A DNA stretch of 64,000 nt from assembly GCF_049943955.1 (NCBI RefSeq), contig NZ_JBNFTW010000007.1:124001-188000 (forward strand), given 5' to 3'. The DNA comes from Desulfosporosinus sp049943955 (GTDB taxonomy: Bacteria > Bacillota > Desulfitobacteriia > Desulfitobacteriales > Desulfitobacteriaceae). The position numbers were made by a program, and so were the translations under genes. Positions 43,259 through 52,826 of the stretch are shown in pieces. How positions within the stretch are numbered: the first letter of the stretch is position 1; each line of letters starts with the position of its first letter. Below the pieces are notes generated by a model. That model was not told where the DNA came from. It saw only the letters and a list, made by a program, of their open reading frames with translations, and did no database searches.

Positions 43259-43738
43259 ATGAAAATGGCTATAGTTTTTTATAGTAAGACCGGAAATACC
43301 AGAAGAGTTGCAGATTTAATAGCTGAAGGTGCAAAGAAAATCGATAAAGTTGATGTCAAAAGTATGTCGATCGAAGAAATTGACAATGAATTCTTGAACG
43401 AAGCCAAAGTAGTTATCTTTGGATCGCCGACGATTGCGGGAACCTTTGCATGGCAATTAAAGCAATGGTTAGAGACAGCTAAAAATGTTAGCGGAAAACT
43501 TGGGGCTGTTTTTGCTACGGCAAATTATGTTGGTGGTGGTGCAGAGGTAGCGGAACTCTCAATGATCGCCGAGATGTTAGTAAAAGGTATGTTAGTCTAC
43601 TCCTCAGGTGTTGCTGAGGGTCAGCCTTTCATTCATTATGGAGCTGTGTGCATTAAAGATGGGGATGATGGGCAACAGGAACGAGCTAAAATATTTGGGG
43701 AAAGAATTGCTAGGAAAGCCACAGAATTATTTAACTAA
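43259..43738 (+). CDS. Flavodoxin
   Basis: 159 residues; ATG after AAAAGGAGGGGGG. FMN phosphate loop YSKTGNTRRVADLI (residues 8-21), GSPTIAGTFAWQLKQWLE and the ATANYVGGGAE loop. Small cytoplasmic electron carrier, perhaps serving as ferredoxin substitute for NifJ. Preceded by an AT-rich promoter region; single gene. Confidence 0.88.
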   Translation: MKMAIVFYSKTGNTRRVADLIAEGAKKIDKVDVKSMSIEEIDNEFLNEAKVVIFGSPTIAGTFAWQLKQWLETAKNVSGKLGAVFATANYVGGGAEVAELSMIAEMLVKGMLVYSSGVAEGQPFIHYGAVCIKDGDDGQQERAKIFGERIARKATELFN

Positions 43739-44202
43739 CAAAATAATTTAATAAGTTACATTTGAATTATATTAAAGACTAAATTGCTACATAATTAAGC
43801 TTTATGACAAGTTTTATCATCGTGCAATTAAGGTATTCATGTGTGGACCATTTTATCTAAACACAATAAATTGTGCTTTTAGCGAAAAAATTAAGTATGT
43901 TTCTTTACACTTTTAGAGGAATGTGGGGAAACATATTTTTTTTAGATTGTTGTATATGTAATTGGAAACTTTCATACTCGGGTGCGGAAACAATTAAGAC
44001 TATACATGTTACGGAATGGATAGCAGTGTATTGAAGCTGCAAAATTGGTTAATAGCGGGTTATTTTTATGAAATCGTCATAGACAAATGAATTAATTATT
44101 CTTGGTATTCACAGTAATAAGAATAACGGTATTGACATATGCCGTAATAGCGTTGATGACAATAGGGGCATATGTCAATACCCTAGGGGATATAACTCTC
44201 AA
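43739..44202. other. Intergenic region between flavodoxin and CBS genes
   Basis: No gene. It ends in a perfect 16-bp inverted repeat (44128-44182). Confidence 0.5.
44128..44182. repeat. Perfect 16-bp inverted repeat
   Basis: Arms GGTATTGACATATGCC (44128-44143) and its exact complement (44167-44182), 23-nt spacer, 20 bp after the CBS gene stop. No T-run on the minus strand, so it is not a standard terminator. Confidence 0.7.
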
Positions 44203-44706
44203 TTACAAACATTCTTCGATATAATACAGAATGTCAATTGCCCTAATAATTCCTATCGGCTTTCCTCCTTCAAATACTGGCAGTATATTGATTTTTTTAG
44301 TCATCATTATTCGAATTGCTTCAGAAAGATTTTGCTCTAAATGAACAAACTCAGTGACTAGTGGGCGTATTGCATCTCCAACTTTAGTATTAACGCTATA
44401 ACCTAAGGAACTCTTACGATAAAAGTTTCCCCAAGACGCTGGAAAATTCTCAGCGTCATCAGTATTATTCAGTGTTTTTGCTTTTATGGCATTGAGTATA
44501 TCTCGTACTGTTAAAATACCTGCAAGTTTCTCCTCATTTCCTTCACGTTTTAAGACTATAATGGAACGATGCTTTTTACTCTCCCCTGAATAGTTTTTAA
44601 AAATTTTTATGGCGTCTCTTAAGGTATCGGTATTATAGACTATGGGATATTCAGATGAAGACGAAACCGGAACCATTAACTCCTTAACTTTTTTTGTTTC
44701 AGGCAC
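44203..44706 (-). CDS. CBS domain pair protein
   Basis: 167 residues from a GTG after GGAGGAAC. Two CBS motifs: VKELMVPVSS ... SIIVLKREG ... LAGILTVRDILNAI, and VGDAIRPLVTEF ... LSEAIRIMMTKKINILPVFEGG ... IGIIRAIDILYYI. CBS pairs (Bateman modules) bind adenine nucleotides or SAM. An insertion of about 35 residues lies between the two. No other domain is attached, so it may regulate a partner protein. Single gene. Confidence 0.88.
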   Translation of the reverse strand: MPETKKVKELMVPVSSSSEYPIVYNTDTLRDAIKIFKNYSGESKKHRSIIVLKREGNEEKLAGILTVRDILNAIKAKTLNNTDDAENFPASWGNFYRKSSLGYSVNTKVGDAIRPLVTEFVHLEQNLSEAIRIMMTKKINILPVFEGGKPIGIIRAIDILYYIEECL

Positions 44707-45189
44707 AGTTAGTTCCTCCTCTTCCTATTTTTTAAATATTTTGAATATACTAATTTATATTCTTATCTTCAATGTTTGTGTCATATGTCAAATATAATTG
44801 CTTCGGATAGTTTCATTTAAAAGCAAAATGCCGAAGCAAAGACCCCGCAAGGGTTAATCTTGCTTCGCTTTGGGGAAATTGACTGTAGTACTCCACCTAT
44901 AAATAGATGCCGAACTTTCAGACAATTTGTGCAAAAAATACGAAGTCACGAATACTAAATTTCTGATATCCAAAACAATAGAAGGACCGAGGCCGCAGCC
45001 CCGGTTTTTCTATTGTTCTTGGAAGGGCAGCAGGTGTAAGATCAGCGCTTTATGCGAGTTATTTTTTATCAAGAAGAAAGGAGTAAGGTAAAGCTGCGAA
45101 AAATAATAAAAAATTATTATTATAGGAGGAAATTCTTATTATATCGCGAATATATGAAATATACAGAATTACAGAAAGAAGATGAATTT
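44707..45189. other. Region between the CBS gene and the regulator gene
   Basis: It has a strong hairpin (44974-45017) and an open but unsupported extension of the regulator frame (from 45052). Confidence 0.45.
44974..45017. terminator. Hairpin upstream of the regulator gene
   Basis: Outer arms AACAATAGAA/TTCTATTGTT with an inner GC stem (ACCGAGGC.../...GCCCCGGT-like). It may be a terminator/attenuator in the leader of the regulator gene. Confidence 0.5.
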
Positions 45190-45846
45190 ATGGACTATAA
45201 AGAGGTGCTGAATTTATATATTCCCCTCGTGGATTTTATTGCAGACATCATCGGTCCCCATTGCGAAGTGCTTTTGCACGATATCATAGATGTGGAAAAC
45301 TCTGTGATTGCAATTCGTAATGGATATATTAGTGGGCGGTATATAGGATGCCCTTTAACAGATCTAGGATTTAAACTATTACAAAATAAGACCTTTTTGA
45401 ATCAAAATGCCCTTGTGAATTATCGAAGCCGTACTGCAAGCGGCGAAAATTTAATATCTTCGACCTATAAAATTAAAGATGCAAAGGGTGAATTGATCGG
45501 ATTGCTCTGTGTGAATATTTTAAACTCTCCCGATGATCTTATTAATAAAATTCCAACTGAATTTCCCTTAACTGCAATGTTGGGTAATGTCGTTCGTATG
45601 GATGACACAGAAGAAGTAAAAGAATCATTAAGCACGTCTTTGGACAGCGTGGTTGATGATGCAGTAAAGAACATTATAACCAAGTACAAGATTTCTGCAG
45701 AAAGAATGTCAAGCGAAGAAAAAAGTGCGATTGTTCAAGAGCTTCGTGAAGACGGAATCTTCAAGATAAAAGGTGCAATTGCGAAGGTTGCTGCAACTTT
45801 AAAGACGTCGGAAAGCACAATTTATAGATATTTAGCTAATAAATAA
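45190..45846 (+). CDS. YheO/DauR-type PAS-HTH transcriptional regulator
   Basis: 218 residues from the ATG at 45190 with GAAAGAAG upstream. The frame is open from 45052, but that extension has a Tyr/Arg-rich composition unlike the family. YheO-like PAS domain: DFIADIIGPHCEVLLHDI, VIAIRNGYISGRYIGCPLTD, GENLISSTYKIKDAKGELIG. A C-terminal HTH of the DauR type follows: DGIFKIKGAIAKVAATLKTS, ESTIYRYL. Known members regulate amino acid metabolism (DauR: D-arginine) or related genes. It lies 154 bp before ridA and the threonine-deaminase operon and probably controls it. Confidence 0.82.
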   Translation: MDYKEVLNLYIPLVDFIADIIGPHCEVLLHDIIDVENSVIAIRNGYISGRYIGCPLTDLGFKLLQNKTFLNQNALVNYRSRTASGENLISSTYKIKDAKGELIGLLCVNILNSPDDLINKIPTEFPLTAMLGNVVRMDDTEEVKESLSTSLDSVVDDAVKNIITKYKISAERMSSEEKSAIVQELREDGIFKIKGAIAKVAATLKTSESTIYRYLANK

Positions 45847-46000
45847 AATTGAATTACTTATCTCTAAATGGTTTTGCTTCCTTTCAGGGTTCCCTTGATT
45901 GCAGCAGTGTAGCGACGAAAAACACTGTATTGTAAGTAGTGGTTGCTCTGATTGAAATATAGATTATAGGGTACAAATAAAATGACAAGGAGAAATTATA

Positions 46001-46387
46001 ATGAACGAAGCGATCAAAACAGAAAAAGCTCCTAAAGCTGTCGGTGCTTATTCCCAAGCTATAAAGGCTGGAGGTTATCTTTACACATCGGGTCAGATCC
46101 CCATTGATCCTAAAACGGGTGTTTTTGTCGAAGGTGGAGTTGAAGCTCAGACCAAACAGGTCATGGAAAACTTAAAACAGGTTATTCAAGAAGCAGGGCT
46201 AGACTTTGATGATGTTGTAAAAACCACTATTTTTATTCTCGACATGGGGGATTTCGCTGCTGTAAACAAAGTTTATGAACAATACTTTAAGAAAACGTTG
46301 CCAGCCCGCTCTTGTGTTGGTGTCGCCAGCTTACCGAAAGGGGCTTTAGTAGAAATTGAACTTGTTGCATACTACCAAAACAAATAA
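46001..46387 (+). CDS. ridA: RidA family enamine/imine deaminase
   Basis: 128 residues; ATG after AAGGAGAAATT. AVGAYSQAIKAGGYLYTSGQIP and the C-terminal motif LPARSCVGVASLPKGALVEIELVA (the Arg that binds the substrate carboxylate). It hydrolyses the 2-aminoacrylate/2-aminocrotonate released by PLP dehydratases. The next gene, 12 bp downstream, is such a dehydratase, so the pairing is functional. Confidence 0.95.
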   Translation: MNEAIKTEKAPKAVGAYSQAIKAGGYLYTSGQIPIDPKTGVFVEGGVEAQTKQVMENLKQVIQEAGLDFDDVVKTTIFILDMGDFAAVNKVYEQYFKKTLPARSCVGVASLPKGALVEIELVAYYQNK

Positions 46388-46399
46388 GGACGTGATGAA

Positions 46400-47608
46400 A
46401 TGTCGGTCTCATTGAAAGAAATACAAAGAGCTCGAGAAACACTAAATGGCGTGATTTGTAGAACGGGATTGGCATATTCCAATATCATCAGTGAGATGAG
46501 CGACAATAGTGTTTATCTAAAAATGGAAAATCTCCAACGTACCGGTTCGTTTAAAGTCAGGGGGGCCTACAACAAAATAGCCAATTTAAGTGAATCTGAA
46601 AAGAAAAACGGAGTCATCGCTTCTTCCGCAGGGAATCATGCCCAGGGGGTAGCCCTTGCAGCAACCACGTTCGGTATCAAGTCAACCATTGTCATGCCAA
46701 GGCATGCGCCGTTGTCCAAGGTGATTGCTACGCGTGGGTATGGAGCAAACGTAGTCTTATCTGGCGATATTTACGATGATGCCTATGCAGAGGCCAAACG
46801 AATTCAGACGGAAGAAAACGCCACCTTCGTTCACCCCTTTAATGATCCTTTGGTCATGGCGGGGCAGGGAACAATTGCCTTAGAACTCTTAGAGGATCTG
46901 CCCGACGTAGAAGTGGTGGTTGTGCCAATCGGTGGAGGTGGACTAATCTCCGGGATGGCTGTGGCTATAAAAGAATTAAACCCGAAAATAAAAATCATCG
47001 GAGTACAGACTAAAAATTGCCCTGGCATGGCGGAATCAATCGCCCAGAAGCACGTAATGACTGTTGACGGAATCCCGACCATCGCTGATGGCATCGCTGT
47101 CAAAACTCCCGGGGATTTGAGCTTTGATATCTGTCAGCGTTATGTCGATGATATCGTTACAGTAGATGAAGAAGAGCTAGCGAGTACAATTTTATTATTA
47201 CTCGAAAAGGTTAAGACTGTCGCTGAAGGTGCTGGTGCTGCAAGTATTGCTGCTGTCCTGAATAGGCTTTCTGACTACAAGAACCGTAAGATAGCAGCCG
47301 TAATCAGTGGTGGAAATATTGATGTCAATACTATGACGCGCATCATTAACAAGGGACTCGTTAAGACTGGACGAAAGGTGTTTTTTGATACCGTTATTTC
47401 GGACAAGCCGGGAGAGCTGTGGCAACTGTTGCAGTTAGTTGCTAATGCAGGCGCGAACGTACTTGCTGTTACACATAGCAGGGAAAATAGAGATGTGGCA
47501 TTGGGTTGTGCGAGAGTGGAGTTGGAACTGGAAACCGCAGATGAGGAACAAATTCTGACTATTAAGCAATTAATGGAACAACGTCAGTATAAGGTAAATA
47601 TTCGATAA
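46400..47608 (+). CDS. ilvA: Threonine/serine ammonia-lyase, catabolic type with ACT domain
   Basis: 402 residues. PLP lysine in RTGSFKVRGAYNK, SAGNHAQGVALAA, the phosphate-binding loop VPIGGGGLISGMA and ISGGNIDV. The C-terminal ACT domain (SDKPGELWQLLQLVANAGAN, about residues 335-400) is typical of the 400-residue TIGR01127 catabolic type, not the longer biosynthetic IlvA. It makes 2-oxobutyrate from threonine, or pyruvate from serine, for NifJ. It is followed 15 bp later by an amino acid permease. Confidence 0.93.
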   Translation: MSVSLKEIQRARETLNGVICRTGLAYSNIISEMSDNSVYLKMENLQRTGSFKVRGAYNKIANLSESEKKNGVIASSAGNHAQGVALAATTFGIKSTIVMPRHAPLSKVIATRGYGANVVLSGDIYDDAYAEAKRIQTEENATFVHPFNDPLVMAGQGTIALELLEDLPDVEVVVVPIGGGGLISGMAVAIKELNPKIKIIGVQTKNCPGMAESIAQKHVMTVDGIPTIADGIAVKTPGDLSFDICQRYVDDIVTVDEEELASTILLLLEKVKTVAEGAGAASIAAVLNRLSDYKNRKIAAVISGGNIDVNTMTRIINKGLVKTGRKVFFDTVISDKPGELWQLLQLVANAGANVLAVTHSRENRDVALGCARVELELETADEEQILTIKQLMEQRQYKVNIR

Positions 47609-47623
47609 GAAGGACGTGTAATA

Positions 47624-49018
47624 ATGCAAGAAAAACAATTAACCAGAGGACTTAAGGCTCGGCATATTGAATTGATTGCACTCGGAGGTACGATTGGCGT
47701 TGGTTTGTTTATGGGGTCGGCGAGTACTATAAAATGGGCAGGGCCCTCTGTGTTACTGGCCTATGCCTTGGCTGGGATTATTATGTTTTTTGTCATGCGC
47801 ATCATGGGAGAAATGCTGTTTCTCGAACCAGTGACTGGCTCCTTTGCTACCTTCGCGAATAAGTATATAAGTCCCTTAGCTGGATTTATGACCGCTTGGA
47901 GTTATTGGTTCTTATGGGTTACGGTGGGGATGTCGGAAGTTACAGCAATCGGGATTTATGTAAACTATTGGTTTCCGAGCATTCCCCACTGGCTGCCGGC
48001 TCTGATAGGGGTAGGAATCGTTGCGGCTGCAAATTTAGCTGCAGTGAAATATTATGGGGAATTCGAATTTTGGTTTGCCATGATCAAAGTCATCGCAATT
48101 GTCTTTATGCTGGTTATTGGTACAGGGGTGATTTTTTTCGGGTTAGGTAACGGTGGTCATCCCATTGGCCTTTCAAATCTCTGGAGCCATGGCGGGTTTT
48201 TCGCTGGTGGAATCAATGGTTTCTTATTTTCCCTCTGTATCGTAACGGCAGCCTTCCAAGGCGTAGAATTGGTGGGGATTACAGCAGGTGAAGCGGAAAA
48301 TCCTAAACGAACGCTGCAAAAAGCCATTAAAAATATCATCTGGCGTATTTTGATCTTTTATGTGGGTGCTATTTTTGTTATTGTCACGATTTATCCTTGG
48401 AATCAAATTAGTATACTAGGTAGTCCCTTTGTGTTGACCTTTGCTAAAGTAGGTATTGTAGCCGCTGCAGGTATCATTAATTTTGTTGTCCTCACAGCAG
48501 CTATGTCAGGGTGTAATAGTGGGATTTATAGTGCGGCAAGAATGCTCTATACCTTAGCTAGTAATGGCCAAGCACCCAAATTCTTTGGCAAAGTATCTAA
48601 AAGTGGTGTGCCCAGAAATAGTATTGCAACAACGATTGCCTGTCTATTGCTGGGAGTTCTACTAAATGTCATAGCTCCAAATTCAAAATTGTTTATCTAT
48701 ATTTATAGTGCCAGCATTCTTCCTGGAATGGTTCCGTGGTTTGCCTTAGCTTTCAGTCAATTTAAGTTCAGGGAAAAATGGAAAAATGAAATCAATGATC
48801 ATCCCTTTAAGTCTCCCTTATTTCCGATCAGCAACTATATCACCATTATATTTTTGGCACTCGTCTTGGTTGGAATGTGGTTCAATCCTGATACTCATTT
48901 ATCATTAATTGTGGGAGCAGTATTCCTCCTGATTGTCATTGTGGGTTATTATGCCTTTGGCATGGGAAAAAGACAGACAAACCAAGAATCAGAGACCGCA
49001 CAAGAGGTTGCTAAATAG
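47624..49018 (+). CDS. APC-family amino acid permease (GABA/AnsP/LysP type)
   Basis: 464 residues, twelve membrane helices. The N-terminal signature RHIELIALGGTIGVGLFMGS and helix 6-7 FSLCIVTAAFQGVELVGITA with GEAENPKRTLQKAIKNIIWR are typical of the AAT branch. It imports an amino acid by proton symport, probably serine or threonine because it follows their dehydratase in the same operon. A terminator lies 33 bp downstream. Confidence 0.88.
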   Translation: MQEKQLTRGLKARHIELIALGGTIGVGLFMGSASTIKWAGPSVLLAYALAGIIMFFVMRIMGEMLFLEPVTGSFATFANKYISPLAGFMTAWSYWFLWVTVGMSEVTAIGIYVNYWFPSIPHWLPALIGVGIVAAANLAAVKYYGEFEFWFAMIKVIAIVFMLVIGTGVIFFGLGNGGHPIGLSNLWSHGGFFAGGINGFLFSLCIVTAAFQGVELVGITAGEAENPKRTLQKAIKNIIWRILIFYVGAIFVIVTIYPWNQISILGSPFVLTFAKVGIVAAAGIINFVVLTAAMSGCNSGIYSAARMLYTLASNGQAPKFFGKVSKSGVPRNSIATTIACLLLGVLLNVIAPNSKLFIYIYSASILPGMVPWFALAFSQFKFREKWKNEINDHPFKSPLFPISNYITIIFLALVLVGMWFNPDTHLSLIVGAVFLLIVIVGYYAFGMGKRQTNQESETAQEVAK

Positions 49019-49050
49019 AATCCCCATGGTCGTGATTTAACATCTTCCAG

Positions 49051-49090
49051 AGAGGTTATGAATCAATCCATAACCTCTATTTTATTTTCA
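49051..49090 (+). terminator. Terminator after the permease gene
   Basis: 10-bp perfect stem AGAGGTTATG/CATAACCTCT, 8-nt loop, then ATTTTATTTTC. It lies 35 bp before nifJ, so nifJ expression may depend on partial readthrough or its own promoter. Confidence 0.75.
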
Positions 49091-49124
49091 AAATCAGAAC
49101 GAACCGAAAGAAGGACAAATTTTC

Positions 49125-52100
49125 ATGACAAGAACGATGCAAACGATGGACGGCAATACAGCTGCAGCTCACATTTCTTATGCTTTTACCGATGTAGCGG
49201 CTATTTATCCCATTACCCCGTCCACAAATATGGCAGAGCATGCGGATGAGTGGTCTGCCCAAGGTCGTAAAAACATTTTTGGACAAACGCTAAAACTTGT
49301 TGAAATGCAGTCAGAAGCAGGTGCAGCGGGAGCCGTACATGGTTCCTTGCATGCCGGCGCGTTAACGACGACGTATACTTCATCCCAAGGTCTGTTGTTA
49401 ATGATCCCCAACATGTATAAAATAGCGGGTGAACTTTTGCCTGCAGTGTTTCATGTCAGTTCTCGAGCGCTTGGAGCAAATGCGATCTCTATCTTTGGTG
49501 ATCATCAAGATGTAATGGCCACTCGCCAAACCGGCTTTGCCTTGCTCGCTGAAAGCAGTGTGCAGCAAGTCATGGATTTGGCGGCAGTAGCTCATTTGTC
49601 CGCTATAAAAGGACGAGTCCCGTTTTTGAACTTTTTCGATGGGTTTCGGACGTCTCATGAAATGCAAAAAATAGAAGTCCTTGACTATGATGAATTGGCT
49701 CAACTAATCGATCAGGATGCTGTCGATGATTTTAGAAGAAGAGCACTAAATCCTGATCATCCGGTTATAAAAGGGACAGTCCAAAACTCGGATATCTATT
49801 TTCAGCAGCGAGAAGTTTCCAATCGGTACTACCAAGCTCTTCCCGAGATAGTTGAAAACTATATGGTTGAGATCAATAAACTTACAGGTCGGGATTATCA
49901 TCTTTTCAATTTCTATGGTGCCCCTGATGCCGAACGAATGATTATAGCCATGGGTTCGGTATGCGAAGCTATAGAGGAGACTGTTGATTATTTGAATGCT
50001 CATGGCGAGAAAGTAGGTCTATTGACGGTTCATTTGTACAGACCTTTTTCCTTAAAGCATTTCTTAAAGTACATTCCTAAAACTGTGAAAAAGATTGCGG
50101 TTTTGGACAGAACGAAAGAGCCGGGGGCTTTTGCAGAACCGCTGTATTTGGATGTTAAAGCAGCATTTTATGGAGGAGAATGGCAGCCGACAATCGTTGG
50201 CGGGCGCTGTGGCGTTGGCGGCAAAGATGTTGTTCCCGGCCACATTCAGGGAATTTTCGAAAATCTGAATCAACATCAACCCAAGGACAATTTCACCGTG
50301 GGTATTGTGGACGATGTTACGAATACCTCCTTGCCGTTTGGTGAAGATATCGATACCACTGCGCCTGGAACGACAGCTTGCAAATTCTGGGGACTCGGTT
50401 CGGATGGAACAGTTGGCGCTAATAAAAGTGCTATTGCCATTATTGGCGATCATACCGATATGTATGCCCAAGCGTATTTTGCTTATGATTCTAAGAAATC
50501 CGGTGGTGTTACCATTTCTCATTTGCGCTTTGGTAAAAGCCCCATAAAATCTCCTTACTTGATCAATAAAGCGAATTTCATCGCTTGCCATAACCAGTCA
50601 TATGTCGATAAATATAACGTATTAGAAGGCCTAAAGCAGGGCGGAAATTTCCTTTTGAATTGTAATTGGACGGAGCAAGAACTGGATGAGAATCTACCGG
50701 CAGCTATGAAGCGTTACATTTTCAAGAAGAATATTAATTTTTATACCTTAGATGCGATTGGTATCGCTCAAAAAGTTGGTCTGGGTGGAAGAATTAATAT
50801 GATCATGCAGGCTGCCTTTTTCAAGATTGCCAATATTATTCCCGTGGAAGATGCAGTGAAATACTTGAAAGATGCTGTCGTAAAATCCTATGGCGCTAAA
50901 GGTGAAAAAGTTGTCAAGATGAACCATGATGCCATCGATAAAGGGGTGCAAGGCATCGTGAAAATTAGTATTCCCGCTTCCTGGGAAAAGGCTCAAGATA
51001 AAAGCAGGACTGAGGATAACGTGCCAACATTTATTAAAAATATTTTGATTCCCATGAACAGGCAAGAAGGTGATCAATTGCCGGTTAGTGCTTTTGTTGG
51101 TATGGAAGACGGCACCTTCCCAATGGGTACTGCGGCTTTTGAAAAACGCGGTATTGCCGTTAATGTTCCTTGCTGGATACCGGAACATTGTATTCAGTGT
51201 AATCAATGTTCTTATGTATGTCCCCATGCTGCTATCAGACCTGTGTTGATCAATGAAGAAGAAATGAAAAACGCTCCTGCAGGTTTCGTAAGTGTTGCCG
51301 CCAGTGGTGCGAAGGGTTTGAACTTTCGCATGGCCCTTTCAGTTTACGATTGTACAGGCTGTGGAAACTGTGCCCAGATTTGTCCAGCCAAACAAAAAGC
51401 CTTAGAAATGAAGCCCCTCGAAACCCAAATTGAGCAAGCTGAGTTATGGAATTATGCTCTGACTGTATCGCCAAAAGTCAATCCCTCAAATACGCTTACT
51501 GTAAAAAGTAGTCAATTTGAGCAACCACTTCTTGAATTTTCTGGTGCTTGCGCAGGGTGTGGCGAAACTCCGTATGCTAAACTCGTGACTCAATTGTTTG
51601 GCGACAGGATGATGATTGCCAATGCTACAGGTTGTTCTTCCGTTTGGGGCGCTAGTGCACCATCTATGCCTTATACCAAAAATCATAGCGGGCATGGACC
51701 AGCCTGGGGTAATTCGTTATTTGAAGATAACGCCGAATATGGGCTAGGCATGTTACTAGGCCTAAATCAAGTTAGGGCGAAATTAGCCCAGGACATCAGA
51801 GAAGCGGTTAAATTAAATATTGGAATAGAATTCAACGCTGTCTGTGACGAGTGGTTGGAACATATTGAGAAAGGTGAAGGCACTCGTGGCAGAGCAGATA
51901 AACTCATCGCCCTACTGGAAAAAAATAAGGGTAATAATCCTCTTCTTAATGAAATCTACAAGAATAAAGATTTTATGGTCAAGAGATCCCAATGGATCTT
52001 TGGTGGGGATGGCTGGGCTTATGACATTGGCTTTGGCGGCTTAGATCATGTCCTGGCATCTGGTCAAGATGTGAATGTTCTGGTTTTTGATACCGAAGTC

Positions 52101-52631
52101 TATTCCAATACAGGGGGGCAGTCCTCCAAATCTACGCCCACGGCGGCAATGGCTAAGTTAGCTGCGAGCGGTAAACGTACCAAGAAAAAGGATCTTGGAA
52201 TGATGGCCATGAGTTATGGACATGTCTATGTCGCACAAATCTCCATGGGCGCTGATAAGAATCAAACTCTTAAAGCCATCGCTGAAGCAGAAGCTTATCC
52301 GGGGCCATCCTTAATTATTGCTTACGCACCTTGCATTAATCATGGGCTGAAGGTGGGTATGGGATGTAGTCAGTTGGAAGCTAAACGGGCCGTAGAAAGC
52401 GGTTATTGGTCGCTGTATCGCTACAATCCTCAATTGAAGGATGAGGGCAAAAAGGCCTTTGCGTTGGATTCCAAAGAACCAACGTTGAACTTACAAGAAT
52501 TCCTGATGGGAGAAGTGCGTTATTCTTCCCTGAAGAAGAAATTCCCTGAGGTAGCCGAGGCAATATTTGAAAAAACCGAAAAGGATTCGGCTGAAAGACT
52601 GGAAAGCTACAGGAGATTAGCGGGTCAATAA
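49125..52631 (+). CDS. nifJ: Pyruvate:ferredoxin (flavodoxin) oxidoreductase
   Basis: 1168 residues, the full-length single-chain form. The order is an N-terminal pyrimidine-binding domain (DGNTAAAHISYAFTDVAAIY, YPITPSTNMAEHADEW), a gamma domain (about 415-630), a ferredoxin domain with CIQCNQCSYVCPHAA and CTGCGNCAQICPAK (about 685-750), then a TPP-binding domain with CAGCGETPYAKL, GDGWAYDIGFGGLDHVL and NTGGQSSKSTP. Extra Cys for the proximal cluster include CGETP and CINHG. It oxidises pyruvate (or 2-oxobutyrate) to acetyl/propionyl-CoA with reduction of ferredoxin or flavodoxin. Confidence 0.96.
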   Translation: MTRTMQTMDGNTAAAHISYAFTDVAAIYPITPSTNMAEHADEWSAQGRKNIFGQTLKLVEMQSEAGAAGAVHGSLHAGALTTTYTSSQGLLLMIPNMYKIAGELLPAVFHVSSRALGANAISIFGDHQDVMATRQTGFALLAESSVQQVMDLAAVAHLSAIKGRVPFLNFFDGFRTSHEMQKIEVLDYDELAQLIDQDAVDDFRRRALNPDHPVIKGTVQNSDIYFQQREVSNRYYQALPEIVENYMVEINKLTGRDYHLFNFYGAPDAERMIIAMGSVCEAIEETVDYLNAHGEKVGLLTVHLYRPFSLKHFLKYIPKTVKKIAVLDRTKEPGAFAEPLYLDVKAAFYGGEWQPTIVGGRCGVGGKDVVPGHIQGIFENLNQHQPKDNFTVGIVDDVTNTSLPFGEDIDTTAPGTTACKFWGLGSDGTVGANKSAIAIIGDHTDMYAQAYFAYDSKKSGGVTISHLRFGKSPIKSPYLINKANFIACHNQSYVDKYNVLEGLKQGGNFLLNCNWTEQELDENLPAAMKRYIFKKNINFYTLDAIGIAQKVGLGGRINMIMQAAFFKIANIIPVEDAVKYLKDAVVKSYGAKGEKVVKMNHDAIDKGVQGIVKISIPASWEKAQDKSRTEDNVPTFIKNILIPMNRQEGDQLPVSAFVGMEDGTFPMGTAAFEKRGIAVNVPCWIPEHCIQCNQCSYVCPHAAIRPVLINEEEMKNAPAGFVSVAASGAKGLNFRMALSVYDCTGCGNCAQICPAKQKALEMKPLETQIEQAELWNYALTVSPKVNPSNTLTVKSSQFEQPLLEFSGACAGCGETPYAKLVTQLFGDRMMIANATGCSSVWGASAPSMPYTKNHSGHGPAWGNSLFEDNAEYGLGMLLGLNQVRAKLAQDIREAVKLNIGIEFNAVCDEWLEHIEKGEGTRGRADKLIALLEKNKGNNPLLNEIYKNKDFMVKRSQWIFGGDGWAYDIGFGGLDHVLASGQDVNVLVFDTEVYSNTGGQSSKSTPTAAMAKLAASGKRTKKKDLGMMAMSYGHVYVAQISMGADKNQTLKAIAEAEAYPGPSLIIAYAPCINHGLKVGMGCSQLEAKRAVESGYWSLYRYNPQLKDEGKKAFALDSKEPTLNLQEFLMGEVRYSSLKKKFPEVAEAIFEKTEKDSAERLESYRRLAGQ

Positions 52632-52686
52632 GACGAAGCGGTATGTTGAGACAGTTATTGATTTAGAATACTGCTAGGTAGGTCAT

Positions 52687-52719
52687 AGCCAGAGAGTTTA
52701 TAGTTACTCTCTGGCTTTT
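52687..52719 (+). terminator. Terminator after nifJ
   Basis: 11-bp stem AGCCAGAGAGT/ACTCTCTGGCT with an 8-nt loop and TTTTG. Confidence 0.85.
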
Positions 52720-52770
52720 GAATTAATTTAGAATTAATTTATATGCATGGAAATTATTGTTGACTGATAT

Positions 52771-52804
52771 GTTTACATATGTAATAATAATTACACATGT
52801 AAAC
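52771..52804. promoter_or_regulatory. BlaI-type operator within a promoter
   Basis: A 34-bp inverted repeat with 15-nt arms and one mismatch (GTTTACATATGTAAT and ATTACACATGTAAAC, centre AATA). It contains two TACAnnTGTA-type half-operators. TTGACT at 52760-52765 and an AT-rich -10 around 52783-52788 overlap it, as in BlaI-repressed promoters. Confidence 0.7.
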
Positions 52805-52826
52805 TTGGATTGTGGAGGTATATTAT

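Noticed and set aside
45052..45189. N-terminal extension of the DauR-like regulator
   Set aside because: The family starts near MDYKEVLNLY; the extension is Tyr/Arg-rich and lacks a ribosome site at its first codon. I used 45190.
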